From NCBI RefSeq assembly GCF_000423585.1, contig NZ_AUIG01000020.1, positions 1 through 64,000 on the forward strand: a DNA stretch of 64,000 nucleotides, in the 5' to 3' direction. The notes beneath the pieces were generated by a model. It was not told the origin of the DNA and did not search any database. It worked only from the letters and a program-made list of their open reading frames with translations. This stretch comes from Salinimicrobium xinjiangense DSM 19287 (GTDB lineage Bacteria > Bacteroidota > Bacteroidia > Flavobacteriales > Flavobacteriaceae). A program made the position numbers and the translations under genes. Each line of letters begins with the position of its first letter. Positions within the stretch are counted from its first letter, which is position 1. Below, piece by piece: positions 8,858-16,939 of this stretch.

Positions 8858-8885
8858 TAGACGAAGGAAAGTTACAAAAGGTTGC
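8858..8885 (-). promoter_or_regulatory. Candidate ECF-type autoregulatory promoter
   Basis: On the minus strand, GCAACC (8885-8880) is followed after 16 bp by CGTCTA (8863-8858), about 33 bases before the sigma-factor start. An AAC-containing -35 element and a CGTC-containing -10 element are typical of ECF promoters, and there is no good TAnnTTTG box nearby. The sigma factor therefore probably transcribes its own operon. Confidence 0.6.
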
Positions 8886-9033
8886 CTGAGAGGGAGATTT
8901 TTTTTTCGAAATATCATTTCCTCCCAATTAATTGCCACTCAAAATTGGCAGTTTTACGACGGATTTACCCTGGCTAAAGGGGATGAAAATAGAGAAAAAA
9001 CTTATCTTACAGCTTCTAAAATTCAGTAATAAA

Positions 9034-9933
9034 ATGCGCTACTTTTTAAGCTTTGGCTTTCTCTTCCTTTCCTTTTTATCTCCCGCACAGGAACGTTTTA
9101 TTAATGACATTTTTGAAGCAGAAGCGGCGGAGACTCAAACCTATGCAGTAAAAGACGGGCAAGAGCTTAAGCTGGATATTTACCGGCCAAAGAATGACAC
9201 AGCCCGCTCCAGACCCCTGATCGTCTTTATGCATGGTGGCGGATTTTCAGGTGGCACCCGTACTAATGAAGGCGAAGTAAAATTTGCTCAGGCAGCGGCA
9301 AGAAAAGGTTATGTTGCGGCACAGATCTCTTACCGCCTTACCAGAAAAGGACAATCTTTCGGCTGCGATTATGAAGCCGAAGGAAAAATGGAGACTTTTC
9401 AACTGGCAGCGGAAGATTTTATGGATGCGGTAGATTTTATGCTGCGCTACAAAAAGAAATACGGCATTGATCCTTCAAAGGTCATAGTAGGCGGCAGCAG
9501 CGCAGGCGCAGAAGCAGTTTTAAATGCTGCTTACAACCGCGCGCTGATGTTTGAGAAACCTGCCAAATATAAGGATCTGCAATTCTCAGGTGTATTTTCC
9601 CTGGCCGGTGCAATAGTTGATGCCCGTTATATCACAGCAGAAAATGCCGTTCCCGGAATCTTCTTCCACGGCACAGAAGATAATTCAGTTCCCTATGCCT
9701 CCGCCCCGCATCATTTTTGCGACCCTGCAGAACCCGGTTATATCATGCTCGATGGTTCAAGAACAATTGCCAGCAAGCTAAGAGATCTGAACGCTTCCTA
9801 TATGCTCTACAGCTTTGAAGGTGGCAGACACGAACATTCGGGAATGCCGTTTCAGTACTTTGAGGAAGTTTTCGGCTTTTTCAACAGCGTTTTTCTTAAT
9901 AATGAAAAGCTCCAAATTGAAGTTTTAAAGTAA
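9034..9933 (+). CDS. Secreted alpha/beta-hydrolase (carboxylesterase-like)
   Basis: A 299-residue protein with a signal peptide (YFLSFGFLFLSFLSPAQ). The oxyanion-hole motif HGGGFSGG and the nucleophile motif GGSSAGAE show an esterase of the hormone-sensitive-lipase/carboxylesterase type. Late Asp and His (GTEDNSVP and GGRHEHSG) complete a plausible triad. It is first of four tightly spaced plus-strand genes (gaps of 10, 4 and -1 bp), so deacylation of a polysaccharide or of its oligosaccharides is a reasonable inference. The frame is open from 8932, but only ATG 9034 gives a signal peptide. Confidence 0.82.
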   Translation: MRYFLSFGFLFLSFLSPAQERFINDIFEAEAAETQTYAVKDGQELKLDIYRPKNDTARSRPLIVFMHGGGFSGGTRTNEGEVKFAQAAARKGYVAAQISYRLTRKGQSFGCDYEAEGKMETFQLAAEDFMDAVDFMLRYKKKYGIDPSKVIVGGSSAGAEAVLNAAYNRALMFEKPAKYKDLQFSGVFSLAGAIVDARYITAENAVPGIFFHGTEDNSVPYASAPHHFCDPAEPGYIMLDGSRTIASKLRDLNASYMLYSFEGGRHEHSGMPFQYFEEVFGFFNSVFLNNEKLQIEVLK

Positions 9934-9943
9934 TTCTATTCCC

Positions 9944-11143
9944 ATGAAAACCTCCAGATCTTTATTTTTACTAATACTACTCCTCTTTTTCTATACTTCC
10001 GGGTTCGGCCAGGATAAATACTACAAAGGTAACCTCCACACCCATTCCTACTGGAGTGATGGGGATGAATTTCCGGAAATGATCATGGAGTGGTATAAGA
10101 ATAAAGGCTATGACTTTGTAGCACTTTCAGACCACAATATTATTCCTGAAGGTGTAAAATGGAAGACCATTCCCAAAGATTCGTTGTATCAAAATGCTTT
10201 TCGGGATTACCTCAAGAAGTACGGGGAAGACTGGGTAGAATACAGGAAAGATTCCGCGGGAACTCATGTGCGGCTAAAGACTTTGGAAGAATTCCGGCCC
10301 TTATTGGAAGAAAATGAAAAGTTCATGATCTTCAAAGCAGAAGAAATTACTGCCTATCTCGACAAAAAAGCTGTGCACATGGGTGCGGTCAATGTTCAGG
10401 AGTTAATTCAGCCGCGGGAAGGAAATACCATTGTGGAGCTTATTCAGAATAATATTGATGCAATAAGAGAACAGAGTGAGCGCACGGGAGAACCTATCCT
10501 GCAGCACCTCAACCATCCTAATTTCACTTACGCGATCACTGCCGAAGATATCATCCAGGTTGACGGCGAGCGTTTTTTTGAAGTGTTCAACGGGCATCCT
10601 TATGTCAACAATTATGGAGATAGCATCCACAGCAGCACCGAAGAAATGTGGGATGAAGTTAACATGGCTTACATCCAGGCGGGCAAACCACTACTCTACG
10701 GATTGGCCACAGATGACAGTCATCACTATCATAAATTCGGAAGCAGGTACAGCAACGCCGGCCGCGGTTGGGTGATGGTAAATTCGGAAAAACTCGATCC
10801 GCGTTCCCTTATTAAGAGTATGGAAGCCGGAGATTTTTATGCTACCACCGGCGTTGAACTCGAAGCTATTTCTTTTGATAATAATGCCCTTTCTATTACT
10901 GTTAAACCTGAAACCGGAGTAGATTACGAGATACGTTTCATAGGTGCGCACCGCGATAGAATGGAATCTGAAATATTAAAAACTATGAAGGGTACAGCAG
11001 CCAAATATAAGCTTTCGGCCGATTATCTTTTCGTGCGGGCAAAGATCATTTCCAGCAAACTCAAAGAAAACCCTTATCAAGAAGGCGATGTGGAAGTAGC
11101 CTGGGTGCAACCGGTTATTCCAAATTCTTCAGCTAAAAACTAG
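9944..11143 (+). CDS. Secreted PHP-domain metal-dependent hydrolase
   Basis: This 399-residue protein has a signal peptide ending near SGFGQ. The PHP fold is indicated by NLHTHSYWSDG (His-x-His), VALSDHN, an EEITAY segment, LQHLNHPNF and ATDDSHHYH, which are the usual metal ligands. PHP proteins are phosphoesterases or related hydrolases; secreted forms are common in carbohydrate loci, and the substrate here is unknown. It is second in the esterase-PHP-GH2-FGE operon. Confidence 0.8.
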   Translation: MKTSRSLFLLILLLFFYTSGFGQDKYYKGNLHTHSYWSDGDEFPEMIMEWYKNKGYDFVALSDHNIIPEGVKWKTIPKDSLYQNAFRDYLKKYGEDWVEYRKDSAGTHVRLKTLEEFRPLLEENEKFMIFKAEEITAYLDKKAVHMGAVNVQELIQPREGNTIVELIQNNIDAIREQSERTGEPILQHLNHPNFTYAITAEDIIQVDGERFFEVFNGHPYVNNYGDSIHSSTEEMWDEVNMAYIQAGKPLLYGLATDDSHHYHKFGSRYSNAGRGWVMVNSEKLDPRSLIKSMEAGDFYATTGVELEAISFDNNALSITVKPETGVDYEIRFIGAHRDRMESEILKTMKGTAAKYKLSADYLFVRAKIISSKLKENPYQEGDVEVAWVQPVIPNSSAKN

Positions 11144-11147
11144 TCCT

Positions 11148-13736
11148 ATGAAAGCGTCAAAATTTCTTTTTATATCCTTACTTTTTCTCACCAGTCTCGT
11201 CCATTCTCAGCGACAAGTACAAAGCCTCAACTCTGCCTGGAAATTCTCTTCTGAAGTACATCCGCAACGAATTGTAAACATCCCTCATACCTGGAATGCC
11301 GAAGATCCTTTCAGGGATGGGAAGGAATATTTCCGCGGGAAAGGCACCTATACCAGAACATTATATGCTCCTCAAAAATGGCAAAATAAGCAGGTCTTTT
11401 TGAAGTTTGAAGGTAGCAATCAAATCACCACGCTGTATGTCAATGATCAGCTGATTGGCGAACATCGCGGCGGCTACACGGGATTTGTCTTTGATATCAC
11501 CGAAGCTTTAAAACCCGAAGCAGAAAACGACATTAGGATCGTGGTTGATAACAGTCATAATGTAGATATTCCTCCTCTCGATGCGGACTTCAATTTCTAC
11601 GGCGGAATCTATCGTGATCTGTGGCTGATAACCACTCCAAAATTGCATTTTGAGATAGCAAATGAAGCTGCCGGTAATTTCCTCATAAGAACTCCTGAAG
11701 TTTCTGCGGAAAAAGGTTCTCTTGAAATCGAAGCCCTGCTGGTGAATAAATCCGGTAAAAGAAGATCGGTTAGCGTCGAATCAGAAATTTTCGATCCGCA
11801 GGGGAAATCCATAAAAACTTTGAGAAACAAGATCAGGATCAATGCCGGAGAAACTGCAAAAGTTGATTTTGCAGAAAATATATTGAATCCACAGTTGTGG
11901 TCTCCTTCCTCCCCGAACCTTTACAAAGCCGAAATCAGGCTGGTTGCAGACGGCGAACTACAGGATGTATTGAGCTCCAACTTTGGCTTTCGCTGGTTTG
12001 AAGTTGATCCCGAAAAAGGCTTTTTCCTAAATGGGGAGCCCCTAAAGTTAATTGGCGCCAACCGGCACCAGGATTTTGAAGGTCTGGGAAATGCGTTGCC
12101 AGATGAACTGCACCGGCGGGATTATGAAATGATAAAGGAAATGGGTGCCAATTTCATCCGGACCGCTCACTACCCGCAGGATCCTAAAGTGTACAGGATC
12201 TGCGACGAACTTGGTCTCCTGGTGTGGAGTGAAGTGCCGGTGATCAATGATGTCACAGATTCTGAAGCTTACCACGACGTTTCCCTGAAAATGCAGCGGG
12301 AGCAAATTCTGCAATTTTTCAACCATCCTTCGGTGATCATGTGGGGACATATGAACGAGATCTTCATTCGGCTTGTATTCAATAACAAAATAACCGAACC
12401 CGAAAAGGAGGCAAAGATCAAAACCTCTGTAGCCTTGGCCGAAAAGCTTGAAAAGGAAACGAAAAGACTGGATCCCGACCGACTCACTGTAATGGCGTTA
12501 CACGAGAATGAGTTGTACAATGAATCGGGCATAGCCGATATCGCAGATGTTACCGGCTGGAACCTTTATTTTGGCTGGTATTCTCCGGGTCTGGAAAATT
12601 TCGGGAGATTCATGGATGAGCAGCATGAGCGATATCCGAACCGGTCATTGTTTATTTCCGAATATGGTCCGGGCGCAGATGTAAGAATTCAAACAAATGA
12701 TCCCCAACCCTGGGACTACAGTGAAGCTTATCAGTTAAAATTACACCGGAGTTACTTGAACCAGGTATTGGATCGAGATTATATCTTCGGAATGGCCGCC
12801 TGGAATTTTGCCGATTTTGGATCCTCCTTTCGGCAGGATGCAATGCCATACATCAATCAGAAAGGCCTGATCAATTTTGACCGCAGCAAAAAGGACATCT
12901 ATTATTATTACCAGGCGAGGTTATTGGAGGAACCGATGATCTATGTTGCCGGCAAGAATTTCAAGGAGCGTTATGTGCAAAATGGAGACGACCCGGTACG
13001 GATTACCGTATTTTCAAATGCTCCGGAAGTTTCCCTCACTGCAGGCGACAAGAATTTGTCTTCAAAAACTGAAGACGGAATTGCCATTTTTAAGATCCCA
13101 TTGCCCGAAGGTAAGAACAAGGTAACAGGTACTACCGGGGAGGTTTCTCATTCCCGGGAATTTGATGTGCATTACCGGGAAAAACTGGTTAAAAGAATCG
13201 ACAAAAATGATATTACAGTAAATGTCGGTGCTCATGTGCAGTATAAAGATCCGGTAACCGGGGAGGTTTGGATCGCCGATCAGGAATATACTCCGGGCAG
13301 CTTCGGGTATGTTGGTGGAGAAGTTTTTCAAAGGGACAAAAATAAGATCCAGGGGACGGCTTCAGATATACAGGGAACGGAAAATGATCCGCTGTTCCAG
13401 ACCATGAGAGAAGGAATAGAAGCTTATAAGTTTGATGTTGAAAAAGGTACTTATGTAGTCACGATCATGCTTGCTGAACCACAATTCAATGCTTCGGAAG
13501 CTCTTATCTACAACCTCTCCTCTTCCGAAGAAAAAGTTGAAGAAACGGTCCGCAGTTTTGACGTCAAAATTAACGACAAACTTGTTCAGCAAGATTTGAA
13601 TCCGGCCAGGGATTACGGGAAAATCAGGGCGATCACGATCAGTTATGAAGTAAAATCGGAAGGCGGAATTACTGTACATTTTATAGAGAATTCCGGAAAA
13701 GCAATACTTTCAGCCATAAAATTAGAGAAGCTGTAA
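11148..13736 (+). CDS. Glycoside hydrolase family 2 (beta-galactosidase-like) with C-terminal malectin domain
   Basis: An 862-residue secreted enzyme with signal peptide FLFISLLFLTSLVHSQ. The domains in order are a GH2 sugar-binding jelly roll (about 20-185), an immunoglobulin-like domain (about 190-290), a TIM barrel (about 295-600), and a C-terminal malectin-like carbohydrate-binding domain (about 690-860). The acid/base is Glu404 in WGHMNEIF and the nucleophile is Glu505 in FISEYGPG. GH2 covers beta-galactosidases, glucuronidases and mannosidases, so the sugar specificity is open. It is translationally coupled to the next gene, sharing one base. Confidence 0.88.
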   Translation: MKASKFLFISLLFLTSLVHSQRQVQSLNSAWKFSSEVHPQRIVNIPHTWNAEDPFRDGKEYFRGKGTYTRTLYAPQKWQNKQVFLKFEGSNQITTLYVNDQLIGEHRGGYTGFVFDITEALKPEAENDIRIVVDNSHNVDIPPLDADFNFYGGIYRDLWLITTPKLHFEIANEAAGNFLIRTPEVSAEKGSLEIEALLVNKSGKRRSVSVESEIFDPQGKSIKTLRNKIRINAGETAKVDFAENILNPQLWSPSSPNLYKAEIRLVADGELQDVLSSNFGFRWFEVDPEKGFFLNGEPLKLIGANRHQDFEGLGNALPDELHRRDYEMIKEMGANFIRTAHYPQDPKVYRICDELGLLVWSEVPVINDVTDSEAYHDVSLKMQREQILQFFNHPSVIMWGHMNEIFIRLVFNNKITEPEKEAKIKTSVALAEKLEKETKRLDPDRLTVMALHENELYNESGIADIADVTGWNLYFGWYSPGLENFGRFMDEQHERYPNRSLFISEYGPGADVRIQTNDPQPWDYSEAYQLKLHRSYLNQVLDRDYIFGMAAWNFADFGSSFRQDAMPYINQKGLINFDRSKKDIYYYYQARLLEEPMIYVAGKNFKERYVQNGDDPVRITVFSNAPEVSLTAGDKNLSSKTEDGIAIFKIPLPEGKNKVTGTTGEVSHSREFDVHYREKLVKRIDKNDITVNVGAHVQYKDPVTGEVWIADQEYTPGSFGYVGGEVFQRDKNKIQGTASDIQGTENDPLFQTMREGIEAYKFDVEKGTYVVTIMLAEPQFNASEALIYNLSSSEEKVEETVRSFDVKINDKLVQQDLNPARDYGKIRAITISYEVKSEGGITVHFIENSGKAILSAIKLEKL

Positions 13737-14797
13737 TGAAATATTTATGGTGTTTTTCCCTGTTTGCCCTAATCATCTTTGGCTGCAAAGAACAAGAAGC
13801 TGAACCCTCGATCCTGGTAGAACAACCTGAAGGTATTATCACTCCCGAAGGAATGGTGTGGATCCCCGGCGGCAAGTTCATGCAGGGAGCTGTCAAAAAT
13901 GATCCTATGGCTCTTGATCATGAAAAACCCGCCCATCCAGTTATTGTAGATGGTTTTTTCATGGATATTACTGAAGTCACCAATCGGCAATTTCAAAAAT
14001 TCGTTAAGGAAACCGGATACGTGACTGTAGCAGAACGTGAACTGGACTGGGAGGAGCTAAAAAAACAACTTCCCCGGGGAACTCCGAAGCCTCACGATTC
14101 ACTTCTGCAGCCGGGATCCCTTGTCTTTAAAAAACCCGGGCAAAAGCTGCCAAATCTATATGACTTCTCACAATGGTGGGAATGGAAAATCGGAGCTAAC
14201 TGGAAACATCCCGGCGGACCCGGAACTTCTATTGAAGGAAAAGAAAATTATCCCGTGGTACATATTGCATTCGAAGATGCAGCAGCTTACGCCTCTTGGG
14301 CCGGACGAAGATTACCCACCGAAGCCGAATGGGAATATGCCGCCAAAGGAGGTGCCAAAAATGCTATTTTTGGATGGGGTGATGACGCTGAAGTTTTAGA
14401 AGAAAAAGCCAACACCTGGACCGGAGAATTTCCCACAGAAAATACTCTGGCAGACGGTTTCGAAAGACTGGCTCCCATAAAGAGTTTTCCCCCAAATACC
14501 TTCGGCCTTTATGAAATGGCCGGGAATGTATGGGAATATACTTCAGATTGGTATAACACCAATTATTACAAAGAGGCTGCGGAAAAAGGAATGCAGAAAA
14601 ATCCGGAAGGAGCAAAAAATGCCTTTAATCCGCACAATCCACAGGTGCCCGAAAAAGTTATAAAAGGTGGCTCGTTTTTGTGTCACGTTTCCTATTGCGC
14701 CAGCTTCCGACCTTCTGCACGAATGCAGAATTCTCTGGATTCTTCGCATGAGCACCTTGGGTTCAGGACGGTGGCTACACCGGAAATGCTGAAATAG
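13736..14797 (+). CDS. Formylglycine-generating enzyme family lipoprotein
   Basis: A 353-residue SUMF1/FGE-domain protein with a lipoprotein signal (LIIFGC). The domain runs from GMVWIPGGKFMQGA to the C-terminus, with NRQFQKFVKETGY, RRLPTEAEWEYAAKGG and GNVWEYTSDWY. The C-terminal GGSFLCHVSYCASFR keeps both cysteines that bind copper in genuine FGE, unlike many redox-dead relatives. It would convert the sulfatase active-site cysteine to formylglycine. The only sulfatase in the window ends 413 bp away on the opposite strand and has a matching CGPSR motif, so the two are probable partners. Confidence 0.87.
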   Translation: MKYLWCFSLFALIIFGCKEQEAEPSILVEQPEGIITPEGMVWIPGGKFMQGAVKNDPMALDHEKPAHPVIVDGFFMDITEVTNRQFQKFVKETGYVTVAERELDWEELKKQLPRGTPKPHDSLLQPGSLVFKKPGQKLPNLYDFSQWWEWKIGANWKHPGGPGTSIEGKENYPVVHIAFEDAAAYASWAGRRLPTEAEWEYAAKGGAKNAIFGWGDDAEVLEEKANTWTGEFPTENTLADGFERLAPIKSFPPNTFGLYEMAGNVWEYTSDWYNTNYYKEAAEKGMQKNPEGAKNAFNPHNPQVPEKVIKGGSFLCHVSYCASFRPSARMQNSLDSSHEHLGFRTVATPEMLK

Positions 14798-15210
14798 TGA
14801 TCAGTGGTCAGTGGTCAGAAAAGTCATGTCATTCAGAACGAGCGGTAGCGAAGTGAAGAATCTTTTTGAAGTACGATATTAGAAGGACGAAGTTCAATTT
14901 CCAGTCATTCAGAACGAGCACTAGCGAAGTGAAGAATCTTTAACTACACAGATTTCTCGTCGCCTCTTCTTTCTATCAAAGAAAAGGCTCTGTAGAAATG
15001 ACAAATTCCCCTTATTTATTGTTCAAATACTTATTTAACTTCCAGATCTCTTCGTGCTCTTCTTTTAATCTCTGAGTGCTTTGTGTGAAATTTTTCATTT
15101 TTCAAATCATCAAATTTTCAAATCTTCAAATCTTTTTGGAATTTGGAATTTGGTGCTTCAAATCCTTCAGTCTTGATTCTTGGCTCTTGGCTCTAGCAGC
15201 AAGGCGATCT
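14798..15210. repeat. Intergenic region with two copies of a dispersed 38-bp element
   Basis: This convergent gap has no gene. GTCATTCAGAACGAGC begins both copies (14828-14865 and 14904-14941), which differ at two of 38 positions and both end in GAAGAATCTTT. A partly complementary stretch (AGATTTCTCGTCGCC...GTAGAAATGAC, about 14950-15001) suggests that the whole can fold into an imperfect hairpin, as MITE-like Bacteroidota repeats do. Short slippage repeats (CAGTGGTCAGTGGTC at about 14804; AATTTGGAATTTGG at about 15140) flank it. Confidence 0.7.
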
Positions 15211-16911
15211 CTATTTGACATTCTCCGGCACCTTCCCCGAACCATATTTCCTCACATATCCTTCGTAATTCCGAACATCATCGTCTGCGAGTCGGGCGAA
15301 ATTGCGGTAGGCGCGTTCTACCCTTTCCGGCGGAGTTTGCTCAAACTCAGCGTCAGTCACCTGATACTGTTTTTGAAGTGATTTGAGATTTTCATGAAGC
15401 TCTTTTTGTACTTCAGCATAAGCGGGATCATCATAAATATTTCGCAATTCCCGTGGATCTTCCTGCAAGTCATACATCTCCCATTGATCAATATCATCAT
15501 AGAAATACATGAGCTTATATCTATCGGTCCTAATTCCGTAGTGTCTTTTCACCATATGAAAAGCAGGGAAATCGTAATAATGATAATAAATAGCGTCTCT
15601 AAAATCTTTTCCGCTTTCACCGCTGGATAACAAACCTCTCATTGATTTTCCCTGCATTTCCTGAGGGATCTCTGCCTGTGCAAAGTCCAGGAAAGTAGGT
15701 GCAAAATCCAGATTCTGAGTAAGAGCATCTATCTCTATTCCTGCCGGAATTTCCTTTGGATATTGCATCAGCAAAGGCATGGCAAGAGATTCTTCATACA
15801 TGAAACGCTTGTCAAAAAAGCCTTTTTCGCCAAGGTAAAAACCCTGATCTGTGGTGTAGACGATAATAGTATTTTCCATGAGACCATTCTGCTCGAGATA
15901 GTCAAGAATCTTCCCCACACCCTCATCCACAGAGGCTACTGTTGCGAGATAATCTCTCAAATAGCGCTGACCTTTCCATTCGGCCAGCTCTTTTCCTTTT
16001 AAATTCGCTTCGTGAAAAGCATCATTTTTTGGGCGGTAAGCCTGATCCCAAATTCTTCTTTGCTCTGCAGTCATTCGGGTGAAATCACTGGTCCATGGGT
16101 TGTGGGCCAGGGAATCGCTGCCTTTTGCCACGGTCATTTTTAAGTCATGACCTTCATACATGTCTTCGTAAATGGTTTGCAATTGTTCCTGTGAAGCAAT
16201 GGAGCCCTCATGTTCTATAAAGTAGGTTTCGGGCAGCGGGAACTGTACGCTGTCGTACATGGTGAGGTGTCGCAGTGCAGGCATCCAGTTTCGGTGCGGA
16301 GCTTTGTGCTGTACCATCAACAGGAAAGGCTCCTCGCTACCGGAGTTCTTCTTAAGCCATTCCAATCCCATATCGGTGACAATGTCTGTTGCGTAACCTT
16401 CAATGCGGGTAGTATCTCCTTCTTTTATGAAATCGGGATTATAATAATTTCCCTGGTCCACCAGGATATTCCAGTCATCAAAACCCTCGGGCAAGCCGTG
16501 GAGATGCCATTTTCCGAACAGCGCGGTGCGATACCCTGCTTCTTTTAAGTACTTCGGAAGCGTGGGCTGGGAACCATCGAAGACATTTCCGTTCATCCTG
16601 AAGCCATTCACATGGCTATGCTTTCCGGTAAGGATCACTGCGCGGCTGGGGCCGCAGATGGAGTTGGTACAGAAATTTGTGTTGAACCTGGCCCCATTCT
16701 TTGCAATCCGGTCAATGTTAGGAGTCGGCGCCAGCTGACTCACAGGATGACCGTAGGCGCTGATTGCCTGGGTGGCATGATCATCGGTCATAATGAACAC
16801 GATATTTGGCCTTTTTGGCTCCTCTTGCTTTTCTTTTTCCCGCCCTTCATTGCAGGAGACGGTTAAAATGACTAAAAAAATCAGCAGCTTTGATCGCAAA
16901 TAAAACTTCAT
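15211..16911 (-). CDS. Family S1 sulfatase (formylglycine-dependent)
   Basis: A 566-residue lipoprotein (signal ending VILTVSC) with a complete alkaline-phosphatase-fold sulfatase domain. PNIVFIMTDDHA supplies calcium-binding Asp residues. SICGPSRAVILTGKH is the maturation motif C-x-P-S-R with the Cys that becomes formylglycine. FGKWHLHG and TTDQGFYLGEKG hold further catalytic and metal ligands. It is last in the minus-strand PUL operon, 28 bp after a GH43. ATG 16911 is chosen because the open frame upstream overlaps the GH43 gene and has no signal peptide. The sulfated substrate cannot be deduced. Confidence 0.92.
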   Translation of the reverse strand: MKFYLRSKLLIFLVILTVSCNEGREKEKQEEPKRPNIVFIMTDDHATQAISAYGHPVSQLAPTPNIDRIAKNGARFNTNFCTNSICGPSRAVILTGKHSHVNGFRMNGNVFDGSQPTLPKYLKEAGYRTALFGKWHLHGLPEGFDDWNILVDQGNYYNPDFIKEGDTTRIEGYATDIVTDMGLEWLKKNSGSEEPFLLMVQHKAPHRNWMPALRHLTMYDSVQFPLPETYFIEHEGSIASQEQLQTIYEDMYEGHDLKMTVAKGSDSLAHNPWTSDFTRMTAEQRRIWDQAYRPKNDAFHEANLKGKELAEWKGQRYLRDYLATVASVDEGVGKILDYLEQNGLMENTIIVYTTDQGFYLGEKGFFDKRFMYEESLAMPLLMQYPKEIPAGIEIDALTQNLDFAPTFLDFAQAEIPQEMQGKSMRGLLSSGESGKDFRDAIYYHYYDFPAFHMVKRHYGIRTDRYKLMYFYDDIDQWEMYDLQEDPRELRNIYDDPAYAEVQKELHENLKSLQKQYQVTDAEFEQTPPERVERAYRNFARLADDDVRNYEGYVRKYGSGKVPENVK

Positions 16912-16939
16912 ATTTTTCCTTTTTTTGGCACCTGTTAAG

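Noticed and set aside
8932-8950. Operator formed by TGCCA...TGGCA before the plus-strand esterase operon
   Set aside because: The 5-bp arms are too short and common to support a site without other copies in the window.
8932-9033. N-terminal extension of the plus-strand esterase from ATG 8932
   Set aside because: The extension has no similarity to the family and would bury the clear signal peptide that starts at 9034.
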